A stretch of DNA of 11,196 nt, taken from assembly GCA_964528155.1 (NCBI GenBank), contig CAZGRL010000116.1, positions 1 to 11,196 on the forward strand, given 5' to 3'. The notes below the pieces were generated by a model. It did not search any database, was not told the DNA's origin, and saw nothing but the letters and a program-made list of their open reading frames with translations. This document shows, piece after piece, positions 1 through 6,124 of this stretch (positions within the stretch are counted from its first letter, which is position 1; each line of letters opens with the position of its first letter). This DNA comes from G001797105 sp964528155. Lineage in GTDB: Bacteria; Chloroflexota; Anaerolineae; Anaerolineales; E44-bin32. The position numbers and the translations under genes are program-made.

Positions 1-1
1 C

Positions 2-73
2 GAGGGTCAGAGATTCGATTTCGACGGCATCAGTGAGACGTTTTTCCGCAACCTGATAGGCCATAAGCAATAA
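2..73 (+). CDS. C-terminal fragment of an unidentified protein (partial, cut by window edge)
   Basis: An open frame enters from the left edge and ends at a TAA at 71-73, giving 23 residues that finish in FRNLIGHKQ. The other two forward frames hit stops within about 55 bases. Third codon positions are mostly G or C, as in the other genes here, which weakly supports real coding. The segment is too short to assign a family. The stop codon overlaps the left arm of an inverted repeat. The gene would converge on the minus-strand LysM gene. It could also be chance, because the stretch is very short. Confidence 0.35.
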   Translation, partial: EGQRFDFDGISETFFRNLIGHKQ

Positions 74-118
74 GCTGTGAGCTCTCTGCCGACGATACCG
101 GCCATGGACTCACAGCTT
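72..118. repeat. 10-bp perfect inverted repeat between convergent genes
   Basis: AAGCTGTGAG at 72-81 is the exact reverse complement of CTCACAGCTT at 109-118, with a 27-base loop. It begins on the stop codon of the left-hand fragment and could act as a transcription barrier for it. No T-run follows, so it is not a classical intrinsic terminator. Confidence 0.5.
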
Positions 119-146
119 GTGTCGTGTGTCTTGCGTCCTGCGTCCT
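119..146. repeat. 7-bp tandem repeat, four copies
   Basis: Four consecutive 7-base units read GTGTCGT, GTGTCTT, GCGTCCT and GCGTCCT, with consensus G(C/T)GTC(C/T/G)T. The last two copies are identical. The array lies in the non-coding gap between the left-hand fragment and the LysM gene, between two inverted repeats. It is most likely a slippage-prone intergenic repeat. Function is unknown. Confidence 0.55.
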
Positions 147-164
147 ACAGCTCGAAGCTTGTAG
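145..164. repeat. Small hairpin 15 bases beyond the LysM gene stop
   Basis: CTACAGCT at 145-152 can pair with AGCTTGTAG at 156-164 around a CGA loop, with one bulged T. It lies just downstream of the LysM gene stop on the minus strand. It may stabilise or end that transcript, but no U-tract follows on that strand. Confidence 0.4.
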
Positions 165-179
165 CCCGCGCTCCACCAA

Positions 180-875
180 TCAGGGCACGAAGGTTGCCGT
201 CGGCGTCGATGGGTTGACGGTGGATGTCGGCGTTCGGGTGACAATGTTCACCGGCACAACCAGCACCCGGCCGACGAACAAAACATCCGTTACCTTCATG
301 CTGTTCAGCTCGGCGATCCTCTCGGCTGTGCTGTTGTATTCCGCAGCGATCGACTCGAGAGTATCCCCGGGCTGGACGAAGTATTCGATGCGGCTCCCGG
401 GCACGAGCGTCTCCGGCAAGGCAGTCGCCGTCGGAAGGACTGCCCCTTCTTGAGGGATGACCAGCTCTTCTCCGGCGTTGATCGCGCTCGGATCGGTGAT
501 GTTGTTGACTGAGATCAGCAACAGGATGTCGACTCCAAACTGATCGGCGATGGAACTCAACGTATCACCGGGTTCGACGATGTAGGTCAACGGGCCTTCC
601 GGCGTCGGAGTCTCGCTTGGAAGAGGCGTTTCAGTAATGGTCGGCGTCAGCGTCGGCGGCGGAGCCGTCTCGGTGTCCGTGGGCACGGGTGTGTCGCTGG
701 CCAGGAACGCCGGCAAGCCCGTCCCGCGGCCTCCAGTGAGCCATACCACCACCAGCAGAAGCCCTACCACCGTCAGCACAACTGCCAGGCCGCCGAGGAG
801 GAGAGGCACCATCCGCTCCCGCCGGCGCCGGTAGGCGTGGATCACGTCGGCTGCTTTGGGCTCGTTCTCAGGCAT
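180..875 (-). CDS. Membrane-anchored protein with two LysM domains
   Basis: A 231-residue single-pass membrane protein with an external glycan-binding region. Residues 1-22 are charged (RRRRER), 23-48 form one hydrophobic transmembrane segment, and 61-95 are a Thr/Pro/Glu-rich linker. Two LysM domains follow at about 97-141 and 163-208, each opening with the typical Y.V.PGDTL..IA pattern and ending in a LVIP/LVVP strand. The tail is again Thr/Pro-rich. LysM domains bind N-acetylglucosamine polymers such as peptidoglycan. No catalytic domain is visible, so a cell-wall-binding or scaffolding role is inferred. The ATG is preceded by a clear GGGGGAGG ribosome site about five bases upstream. The gene lies 98 bp downstream of the esterase lipoprotein on the same strand and is probably co-transcribed with it. 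The short spacing, shared linker style and surface location suggest an envelope function. Confidence 0.85.
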   Translation of the reverse strand: MPENEPKAADVIHAYRRRRERMVPLLLGGLAVVLTVVGLLLVVVWLTGGRGTGLPAFLASDTPVPTDTETAPPPTLTPTITETPLPSETPTPEGPLTYIVEPGDTLSSIADQFGVDILLLISVNNITDPSAINAGEELVIPQEGAVLPTATALPETLVPGSRIEYFVQPGDTLESIAAEYNSTAERIAELNSMKVTDVLFVGRVLVVPVNIVTRTPTSTVNPSTPTATFVP

Positions 876-973
876 GGGATTCCTCCCCCGGGCGGGGCAT
901 GGCGCCCATCGCCCCCGGCAGAATCATTGTACCCGAATCCACTTGTCGCCCAGTCAGGGAGTTCGCCGGGAGC

Positions 974-1924
974 CTAGGGGGCCGGACTGCCCCAGGCCGC
1001 TGTCAGGTAGCGGAACATGGCCGGCATCAACGCCTGCCAGGTCGCCGAGACGTGGTCTCCCGTCACAATCTGCAGCTCAGGGGTTCCCCCAAACGCAGCC
1101 AGAGTGTCCGCCAGCGCCACTGTTTTCGTCCGTGCCCAGTCGACATCCCCCGACCCCAGGAAGATCCAGGCCGGGAGGGTCACGGTTCCCGACTTGGCGA
1201 TTTCGAGTGGATCATAGGTCGGGCGGGCGTAGTTCACCGCCAGGGCCGGGCTCAGCGCTGCCACTTCACCGAACACCTCGGGATTGAGGAACCCGATTTC
1301 GAGCGCCCATACGCCGCCGCGCGATATCCCGGCGATCGCCCGGTCCCGGGTGTCTCGCGACGTCCGAAACGTCTCTTCGACATACGGAAGCAGCCCCTGC
1401 ATGAGTTCCGCCTCGTATGACCCGGGACCTCCGTCCGTCTCGCTGAAGAGCGGCTCGGGCTGCAATGGCATGATCATGATGAACGGGGGCCAGACCCCTT
1501 GCCGGATCCCCTCGTCAACGATATCGACGACACCCAGATCTTGCCAATGCGACTCAATGAAGGGCTTGCCATGCAACAGGATCACATTCGGGTAGCTGTC
1601 GTCGAGTTGCTCGTAGCACGGCGGCAGGTAGACGCGCACCGGGATCTCTTTTGGCAGGACCGCACCCGGGTAGGTGGTCTCGACGACATGTCCGGTCGCC
1701 TCCCCGCAGACAAAGGCTGTCGGTTCAGGCGTAGGTGACGGTGTCGCCGAAGGCGTAGACGGGATTGGAGTCGGCGTCGCTGTGGGGACGTATGGCGCAG
1801 GCGTCCGGCTGGGAGAGCTCCCCGTCGGTGCCGGCCCGACCGCGCATGCAGCCAGCGCCACCCAAAGGCCTACCAGGCACACGGGCAGCATCACAATACT
1901 CAAACGCCCTGTCGTTTCCGTCAT
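974..1924 (-). CDS. Esterase lipoprotein, alpha/beta-hydrolase (esterase D / PF00756-like)
   Basis: A 316-residue exported serine hydrolase. The N-terminus is a lipoprotein signal: a basic n-region with R7, a hydrophobic core, and lipobox LAAC with lipidated Cys27. Residues 28-70 are a Ser/Thr/Pro linker. The catalytic domain starts near residue 71 and shows the family pattern VYLPPCY...PNVILLHG (98-119). It has the nucleophile elbow GISRGG (Ser201), a candidate acid at GSGDVD (Asp260 or Asp262) and the catalytic His291 in TGDH. This is the layout of the putative esterase family (feruloyl esterase, S-formylglutathione hydrolase and enterochelin esterase relatives). The substrate cannot be told from sequence. 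Lipid anchoring points to an extracellular ester substrate. It is the first gene of a likely two-gene minus-strand unit with the LysM protein. The Shine-Dalgarno is weak (a GAGG about 12 bases before ATG), but the signal peptide supports this start. Confidence 0.85.
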   Translation of the reverse strand: MTETTGRLSIVMLPVCLVGLWVALAACAVGPAPTGSSPSRTPAPYVPTATPTPIPSTPSATPSPTPEPTAFVCGEATGHVVETTYPGAVLPKEIPVRVYLPPCYEQLDDSYPNVILLHGKPFIESHWQDLGVVDIVDEGIRQGVWPPFIMIMPLQPEPLFSETDGGPGSYEAELMQGLLPYVEETFRTSRDTRDRAIAGISRGGVWALEIGFLNPEVFGEVAALSPALAVNYARPTYDPLEIAKSGTVTLPAWIFLGSGDVDWARTKTVALADTLAAFGGTPELQIVTGDHVSATWQALMPAMFRYLTAAWGSPAP

Positions 1925-2007
1925 CGATCAGCCAGCCTCAGACATGGACAATTCGCCGGAGAAGCGCCAGCGCGGGATCAGCGGCAGCCTTGAAGCGCCG
2001 CCGCGCA

Positions 2008-2036
2008 ATCATACCGTACGTCACGCAGGATCACTC
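2008..2036 (-). promoter_or_regulatory. Candidate promoter of the esterase-LysM unit
   Basis: On the minus strand a TATGAT -10 box (5 of 6 matches) lies at 2013-2008. The matching -35 position (about 2036-2031, GAGTGA) is poor. Predicted transcription starts near 2001, leaving a leader of roughly 75 bases before the esterase ATG. It overlaps the upstream region of the miaB promoter. Confidence 0.4.
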
Positions 2037-2046
2037 GGGTTATAAT
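2018..2046 (+). promoter_or_regulatory. miaB promoter with perfect -10, probably leaderless start
   Basis: A perfect TATAAT lies at 2041-2046, only seven bases before the miaB ATG (2054). The -35 position 17 bases upstream (ACGTCA, 2018-2023) matches weakly. Transcription would start at or within a base or two of the ATG. No Shine-Dalgarno fits in the gap, so the mRNA would be leaderless. Confidence 0.6.
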
Positions 2047-2053
2047 CCGGCCC

Positions 2054-3409
2054 ATGCGATATCACATCTGGACGGCCGGTTGCCAGATGAATGTTGCCGA
2101 TTCGACCCGCGTGGCTTCGGCGCTGGAGAAACTCGGCTACCAGTCCGCCCCGACCGCCGAACAGGCCGATGTCATCGTCTTGAACACCTGCGTCGTTCGA
2201 CAGAGCGCCGAGGACAAGGCCTACGGACGCTTGACGTCGCTCCGTCCGCTCAAAGAGCAGCGACCCGGGCTGCTGATCAATCTCATGGGTTGCCTGGTTG
2301 GTGTGAAGGGCAATGCACAGCTTGAGGCCGCCTTTCCCTACGTCGATGTCTTCTCGCCTCCTTCCGACCCTGAGCCCTTGATCCGGCGTCTTCAGCAGTC
2401 GGATGGTCAGGCGCTGGAGGCCACTGAAACGGACCGGCGATACGCCGTCATGGACGGTGACCTGCTGCTGCCCTTGCATGATCGCGGCCGTCTCGTCTCC
2501 GCATATGTCCCCGTGGTCTTCGGTTGTTCGCACGCCTGCACATTCTGTATCATCCCTTACCGACGGGGTGTCGAGCGCAGTCGGGCGATCGGTGAGATCG
2601 CTTCCGAGATCCGCTCGCTTGCGGCGCAAGGTGTACACGAAATCACGCTGCTCGGGCAGATCGTCGATCGCTACGGGATGGATGTCCCTGACGGTCCAGG
2701 TCTTTCGGACCTCTTGCGGGTCGTTCACGACATCGACGGCATCGATCGCATTCGGTTTCTGACTTCGCATCCAAACTGGATGACCGACGAGCTGCTCGAG
2801 ACCGTCGCCGAACTCCCCAAAGTCTGCGAGCATATCGAGGTTCCTGTGCAGGCCGGCTCAGACGAGGTCCTGCGCCGGATGAAACGCGGCTATACCGCCG
2901 ACGATTACCGTCGCTTGATCGAGCACATCCGCCGGATCATTCCCCAGGTGTCCATCGCAACAGACGTCATCGTCGGGTTTCCCGGCGAGACACCCGAACA
3001 ATTCCAGGAGACGTGGGAGATCCTGGCGGAGCTCAAGCTGGACGTTGCCCATTTGGCCCGCTACTCGCCGCGACCGGGAACGGTTTCCGCACGTCGCATG
3101 CAAGACGACGTCAGCGACGACGAGAAACTGCGACGCTTCAGGGCCCTGGAAGACCTCCAGGCGCAGGTTGCCGCCGAGATCAATTCGTCATATCGCGGGA
3201 CGACCGTGGACGTCCTTGTCGAAGGGCGGCACGGCGCACGTTGGAAGGGCCGGACACGCACGAACAAGCTTGTATTCTTCGACTCACCGGACGACCAGCG
3301 TGGACGGCTGGTCCCGGTCGAGATCGAATGGGCCGGACCATGGAGCCTTGTCGGTCGACCCCGCTCGGACTCCGCCTCCGAGACTCTCGGGGCGGCCCAG
3401 GCCGCCTGA
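2054..3409 (+). CDS. miaB: tRNA-2-methylthio-N6-dimethylallyladenosine synthase MiaB
   Basis: A radical-SAM methylthiotransferase of 451 residues, the usual family length. It converts i6A to ms2i6A at position 37 of tRNAs reading UNN codons, which aids decoding accuracy. The N-terminal UPF0004 domain opens with the MiaB-type TAGCQMN and supplies the three auxiliary-cluster cysteines C10, C46 and C80. The radical-SAM centre is CSHACTFC with C158, C162 and C165 (CxxxCxxC). SHPNWMTDEL and EVPVQAGSDEVLRRMKRGYT are typical core motifs. A TRAM RNA-binding domain occupies about 380-440. The GCQMN motif favours MiaB over RimO and MtaB. One visible departure is LLGQIVDRYG, where most MiaB proteins, as I recall them, read GQNV. 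The substrate i6A tRNA would come from MiaA, which is not in this window. The gene appears monocistronic, with its own promoter and a 345-bp gap downstream. Confidence 0.95.
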   Translation: MRYHIWTAGCQMNVADSTRVASALEKLGYQSAPTAEQADVIVLNTCVVRQSAEDKAYGRLTSLRPLKEQRPGLLINLMGCLVGVKGNAQLEAAFPYVDVFSPPSDPEPLIRRLQQSDGQALEATETDRRYAVMDGDLLLPLHDRGRLVSAYVPVVFGCSHACTFCIIPYRRGVERSRAIGEIASEIRSLAAQGVHEITLLGQIVDRYGMDVPDGPGLSDLLRVVHDIDGIDRIRFLTSHPNWMTDELLETVAELPKVCEHIEVPVQAGSDEVLRRMKRGYTADDYRRLIEHIRRIIPQVSIATDVIVGFPGETPEQFQETWEILAELKLDVAHLARYSPRPGTVSARRMQDDVSDDEKLRRFRALEDLQAQVAAEINSSYRGTTVDVLVEGRHGARWKGRTRTNKLVFFDSPDDQRGRLVPVEIEWAGPWSLVGRPRSDSASETLGAAQAA

Positions 3410-3754
3410 CGCCGCGCCGACGCTCGCCCGATTTCCCCACATGATCCCTCGTCCCAACCTGTCTCATTGCATCCCCGGTCAGATGGCTGCGCTCGCCCGG
3501 CCGATGTGCCCTGGCGGGTCCAATCGGCACGGGCGCCTGGCGCCCGGCCGGCCCGCGAACGGTGTAGGCCAACGTCGAGGGGACGCGTGGCATCCGCCAT
3601 GGCAGGATCACATGGATTGGCACCAATTCCAATGGGATGTACCCATCTCAGACGCACGGTTGCCAGGCACGGCCACTGATGCCATACTCACATTTCGGGT
3701 CGAATCCTGGGCGTACGGCCCGGGAATTGCATCGAAAAGGGGACTGGAGGGAAC
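3410..3754. other. 345-bp intergenic region between miaB and the first FW-domain lipoprotein
   Basis: No convincing gene is seen here. Open frames running through it have no ribosome site and no recognisable protein. The region contains a 7-bp GC hairpin at 3530-3546 (CGGGCGC / GCGCCCG, 3-base loop) about 120 bases beyond the miaB stop. A small ATGGG/CCCAT hairpin lies at 3632-3646, overlapping an alternative ATTGG/CCAAT pairing (3616-3633). The promoter of the next gene lies at 3660-3688. No T-run follows the hairpins, so termination of miaB is unresolved. Confidence 0.6.
3660..3688 (+). promoter_or_regulatory. Sigma-70-type promoter for the 3755 lipoprotein gene
   Basis: TTGCCA (-35, 5 of 6 matches) at 3660-3665 and CATACT (-10, 4 of 6) at 3683-3688 are separated by exactly 17 bases. 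The predicted start near 3695 gives a leader of about 60 bases. A GGAGG at 3746-3750 lies four bases before the ATG at 3755. Confidence 0.5.
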
Positions 3755-4753
3755 ATGACACACAATTCGTTACCCCAGCGTTTGCGGATTCTGGCCGGGG
3801 TGGTGGCTCTGTCATTGCTGCTTCCGGCGTGCAACTACCCGAGCGCCCAGCCGACGGCCGACGTTCTGGCGACATCCGCCGCCGAAACCGTCGCCGCGCT
3901 CCTGACCCAGCCGGCCCAGGTAACTTTGCCGCCACCGGTGGCCACCGACACGCCGCTTCCAGCCACGGACACGCCTCTCCCGCCGACGGAGACGCCTCCC
4001 GGGCCGTCACCGACTGCCGGCACCACCGGCTGCACCGACAAGGCGACTTTCGTGTCGGATGTCACGATCCCGGATGACACGAACATCGACGCCGGCGACA
4101 CGTTCGTCAAGACCTGGCGGCTTCAGAACAGCGGGACGTGCACCTGGAACACGGAATATGCACTCGTCTTCCAGTCGGGCAACAACCTGAGCGGACCAGC
4201 CACCGTACCATTCACGGGTACGATCGCCCCCGGAAGCACCGTCGATCTGTCCGTCAACCTGACGGCGCCCAACTCGCCAGGAACGTACAAGGGCAACTGG
4301 ATCCTGCGCAATGACAGCGGCGTCCTGTTCGGCATCGGGGCGAGCGCCAACGTCGCTTTCTGGGTGCAGATCGTTGTCGGCGCGACGGCGACCGCCACGC
4401 CCGGGATCCACACCGCCAAGCACATTCAAGTCGACCAAACGTATCTGGCCGACCTGGACGCAGGAAGTGGCGACGCCAGCTCCGGGAGCGCCGATTTCTG
4501 GTTCCACGCCGTCTCGTCCGACGAAAAGTACCTCGAGCCTCAGAACGGGGCACTGATGAAGCTCTACGGCTCGAGCGTGCCCGAGTATTCCGACTGCAAG
4601 GGCGCCTCCTTGAGCAGTAACCGGATCACCTACGACGTCCTTTCCGTCGGAGACTGGATCTGCTACAAGACGAATGAAGGGCGCTACGGTCGGTTTTCGG
4701 TCGACAGTATCGAGTCATCGAAGATCAGTATCGACATGCGCACTTGGGAGTAG
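3755..4753 (+). CDS. Lipoprotein with four-tryptophan (NBR1-type) Ig-like domain, copy A
   Basis: A 332-residue surface lipoprotein. The signal peptide ends in LPAC with lipidated Cys26, and a Thr/Pro-rich linker runs to about residue 90. Residues 93-208 match the NBR1-type Ig-like domain (PF16158, 'FW' domain). It has the pattern F..DVTIPD...D.FVKTWRLQN.GTCTW, four tryptophans (W121, W131, W182, W203) and a probable C93-C129 disulfide. Residues 222-332 form a second module with DFWF, NGA, YG, Cys281 and ICYKTNEGR (Cys303), ending in TWE. The same module recurs in the next gene. FW domains mediate protein binding in eukaryotic NBR1. The ligand of bacterial copies is unknown, so an extracellular binding role is an inference. 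The start is fixed by GGAGG four bases upstream and by the signal peptide. A strong hairpin follows immediately, so the gene seems to be transcribed alone. Confidence 0.85.
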   Translation: MTHNSLPQRLRILAGVVALSLLLPACNYPSAQPTADVLATSAAETVAALLTQPAQVTLPPPVATDTPLPATDTPLPPTETPPGPSPTAGTTGCTDKATFVSDVTIPDDTNIDAGDTFVKTWRLQNSGTCTWNTEYALVFQSGNNLSGPATVPFTGTIAPGSTVDLSVNLTAPNSPGTYKGNWILRNDSGVLFGIGASANVAFWVQIVVGATATATPGIHTAKHIQVDQTYLADLDAGSGDASSGSADFWFHAVSSDEKYLEPQNGALMKLYGSSVPEYSDCKGASLSSNRITYDVLSVGDWICYKTNEGRYGRFSVDSIESSKISIDMRTWE

Positions 4754-4758
4754 GAAGC

Positions 4759-4787
4759 CGCCCAGCCCCGGACGTCGGGGCTGGGCG
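4759..4787 (+). terminator. Rho-independent-type terminator after lipoprotein A
   Basis: A perfect 12-bp stem pairs CGCCCAGCCCCG (4759-4770) with CGGGGCTGGGCG (4776-4787) around a GACGT loop. It starts five bases after the TAG stop. The tail has only a short TTT (4792-4794), so the U-tract is weak, but stem strength and position strongly suggest termination or 3'-end protection. Confidence 0.75.
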
Positions 4788-5028
4788 CATGTTTCGCACA
4801 ACCAGGCGCGAGGACAGGCGCAAACCGTCGAGGTAGTTGAGCCGTACCTTCGCGTCGACATCTTCGGAAGACCGGCAGGGAACCTCGCCGCAAGTGTTCG
4901 GCCGGCGGGGGCCTGCGCGCGGATCTGTCAGCCTCTTGACCCAACATCCTCCGGCCGCCTCGGCGAGGGATGGAACAGCCCTGCCGGGTTAGCGGATATG
5001 ACCATCGCGTCGAAGAACCGAGACGATC

Positions 5029-6075
5029 TTGGGCGACCGATCGCTTAGACCATCCAAGTTGGCCGCTTCCCTGATGTTGATCGCGACGGGCTGCAACTTC
5101 CAGCCCTCCATGGGCTCGAACGCCAACGCGTCGATCACCCCGACCCTTGTAGGGGGAATGCCTGTCACGCAGTTGGCGACAAGCAAGGCAACCACGGAGG
5201 TCGGAATGGTCACGCCGAGTGCCTCCCAAACCCCGACTCCTCCCGCTCCTTCAGTATCCCCGACTGGCCCGACCGGCGAGCTGTCGCCGACTCCCTGCGC
5301 AGACTATGCGGCATTCGTCGAGGACGTCACGATCCGCGACAACACGTTGGTCATGCCCGGCACAGGATTCGTAAAGATATGGCGGCTGCAGAATGCCGGG
5401 ACGTGCATCTGGGACGCTACATACACAACCACATTCATCGGTGGCGAGAGGATGGAAGCGTCCTCGCCCGTGCACTTAACAACGACGGTCATCCCGGGAG
5501 CGACAGTCGATCTGGCCGTGGACATGGTCGCTCCGGAGACCCCCGGAACCTATCAGGGTTTCTGGAAACTCATCGGCCGCGGTGGGAACTACTTCGGGAT
5601 CGGATCCAGGGCCGATGCCGCATTCTGGGTCAAGATCATCGTGCCTGCACTCCCGACAGAGACGGGCGTCGCGACGCCGACTCTCACACCGACCGCATCG
5701 GCCACTCCAAGGCCGACGCCGGAAGTGGCTGCCTCAGGTTCAGCTTCGCTCGAACTCGACATGAGCCTCGATCTAGATACCGGTGAGCTCGACCCGTCTT
5801 CAGGCTCCGACGCATCCTTGCTCGAGCCCACCCCCGACGCTCCGAGCCTGGTGCCCGCCGACGGGGCACAGATGAGCCGCTACGGCCCACCCCCCGACCC
5901 TCCCACGCCGAACCGATGCCAGGCTCTGAACCTCACCAGTGATCCTATACCCCTGTCCAGTCTCTCGGTTCAAGGGCTTGTCTGCTACCGGACGACGGAC
6001 GGTCGCCTCGGCTACCTTCGGGTGAAAACGCTCGATGACGGCCTGGGAATTAGCTTCGTGACCTGGGGGCCCTAG
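5029..6075 (+). CDS. Lipoprotein with four-tryptophan (NBR1-type) Ig-like domain, copy B (TTG start)
   Basis: A 348-residue paralogue of the protein at 3755-4753. A short lipoprotein signal ends at Cys22 (IATGC, an imperfect lipobox with Ala at -3), then a Thr/Pro/Ser linker reaches about residue 89. The FW Ig-like domain (90-205) has four tryptophans W118, W128, W179 and W200, with exactly the same spacings as copy A, and the same C90/C126 pair. A second Thr/Pro linker (208-232) leads to the C-terminal module (239-348), with Cys297 and VCYRTTDGR (Cys319), ending in TWGP. The module's first half is eroded: the DFWF strand of copy A has no counterpart. The frame opens only after a stop at 4999-5001, so TTG at 5029 is the first usable start. 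The ribosome site is poor (GAGA, 5020-5023). Role unknown; external binding or scaffolding is inferred. Confidence 0.8.
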   Translation: MGDRSLRPSKLAASLMLIATGCNFQPSMGSNANASITPTLVGGMPVTQLATSKATTEVGMVTPSASQTPTPPAPSVSPTGPTGELSPTPCADYAAFVEDVTIRDNTLVMPGTGFVKIWRLQNAGTCIWDATYTTTFIGGERMEASSPVHLTTTVIPGATVDLAVDMVAPETPGTYQGFWKLIGRGGNYFGIGSRADAAFWVKIIVPALPTETGVATPTLTPTASATPRPTPEVAASGSASLELDMSLDLDTGELDPSSGSDASLLEPTPDAPSLVPADGAQMSRYGPPPDPPTPNRCQALNLTSDPIPLSSLSVQGLVCYRTTDGRLGYLRVKTLDDGLGISFVTWGP

Positions 6076-6088
6076 GCGGCTGGTGAGA

Positions 6089-6118
6089 TTGCGTTCCGCG
6101 CCCGCGGCATGTTAGAGT
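6089..6118 (+). promoter_or_regulatory. Candidate promoter of the pseudo-receiver gene
   Basis: TTGCGT at 6089-6094 and TAGAGT at 6113-6118 (4 of 6 matches) are 18 bases apart. The -10 ends six bases before the ATG at 6125 and no Shine-Dalgarno is visible, so the transcript may be leaderless, as for miaB. Read-through from the lipoprotein gene 49 bp upstream is also possible. Confidence 0.35.
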
Positions 6119-6124
6119 GTATCC

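Noticed and set aside
119..146. CRISPR array
   Set aside because: The units are only 7 bp and directly abutting, with no spacers and no cas genes nearby.
2021..2833. 270-codon minus-strand open frame opposite miaB
   Set aside because: The plus strand encodes clear MiaB motifs. This frame is explained by codon bias in GC-rich DNA.
3530..3546. CGGGCGC/GCGCCCG hairpin as miaB terminator
   Set aside because: It lies about 120 bases beyond the stop and has no T-run after it, so it was not called as a terminator.
3061..3657. Minus-strand open frames across the 3' end of miaB and the following gap
   Set aside because: Composition is Arg-rich and low complexity, there is no start signal, and most of the length is antisense to MiaB.
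3045..3758. Plus-strand open frame running from miaB into the next gene
   Set aside because: It overlaps miaB out of frame, lacks a ribosome site, and its product is Arg/Pro/Gly-rich without any domain, typical of a frame shadow.
4936..4941. TTGACC as a -35 box for lipoprotein B
   Set aside because: No acceptable -10 hexamer lies 16-18 bases downstream.
4674..5048. Plus-strand open frame spanning the end of lipoprotein A and the 4754-5028 gap
   Set aside because: It starts inside lipoprotein A, runs through the strong terminator hairpin and has no recognisable product. Apart from the hairpin, I see nothing convincing in the 4788-5028 gap.
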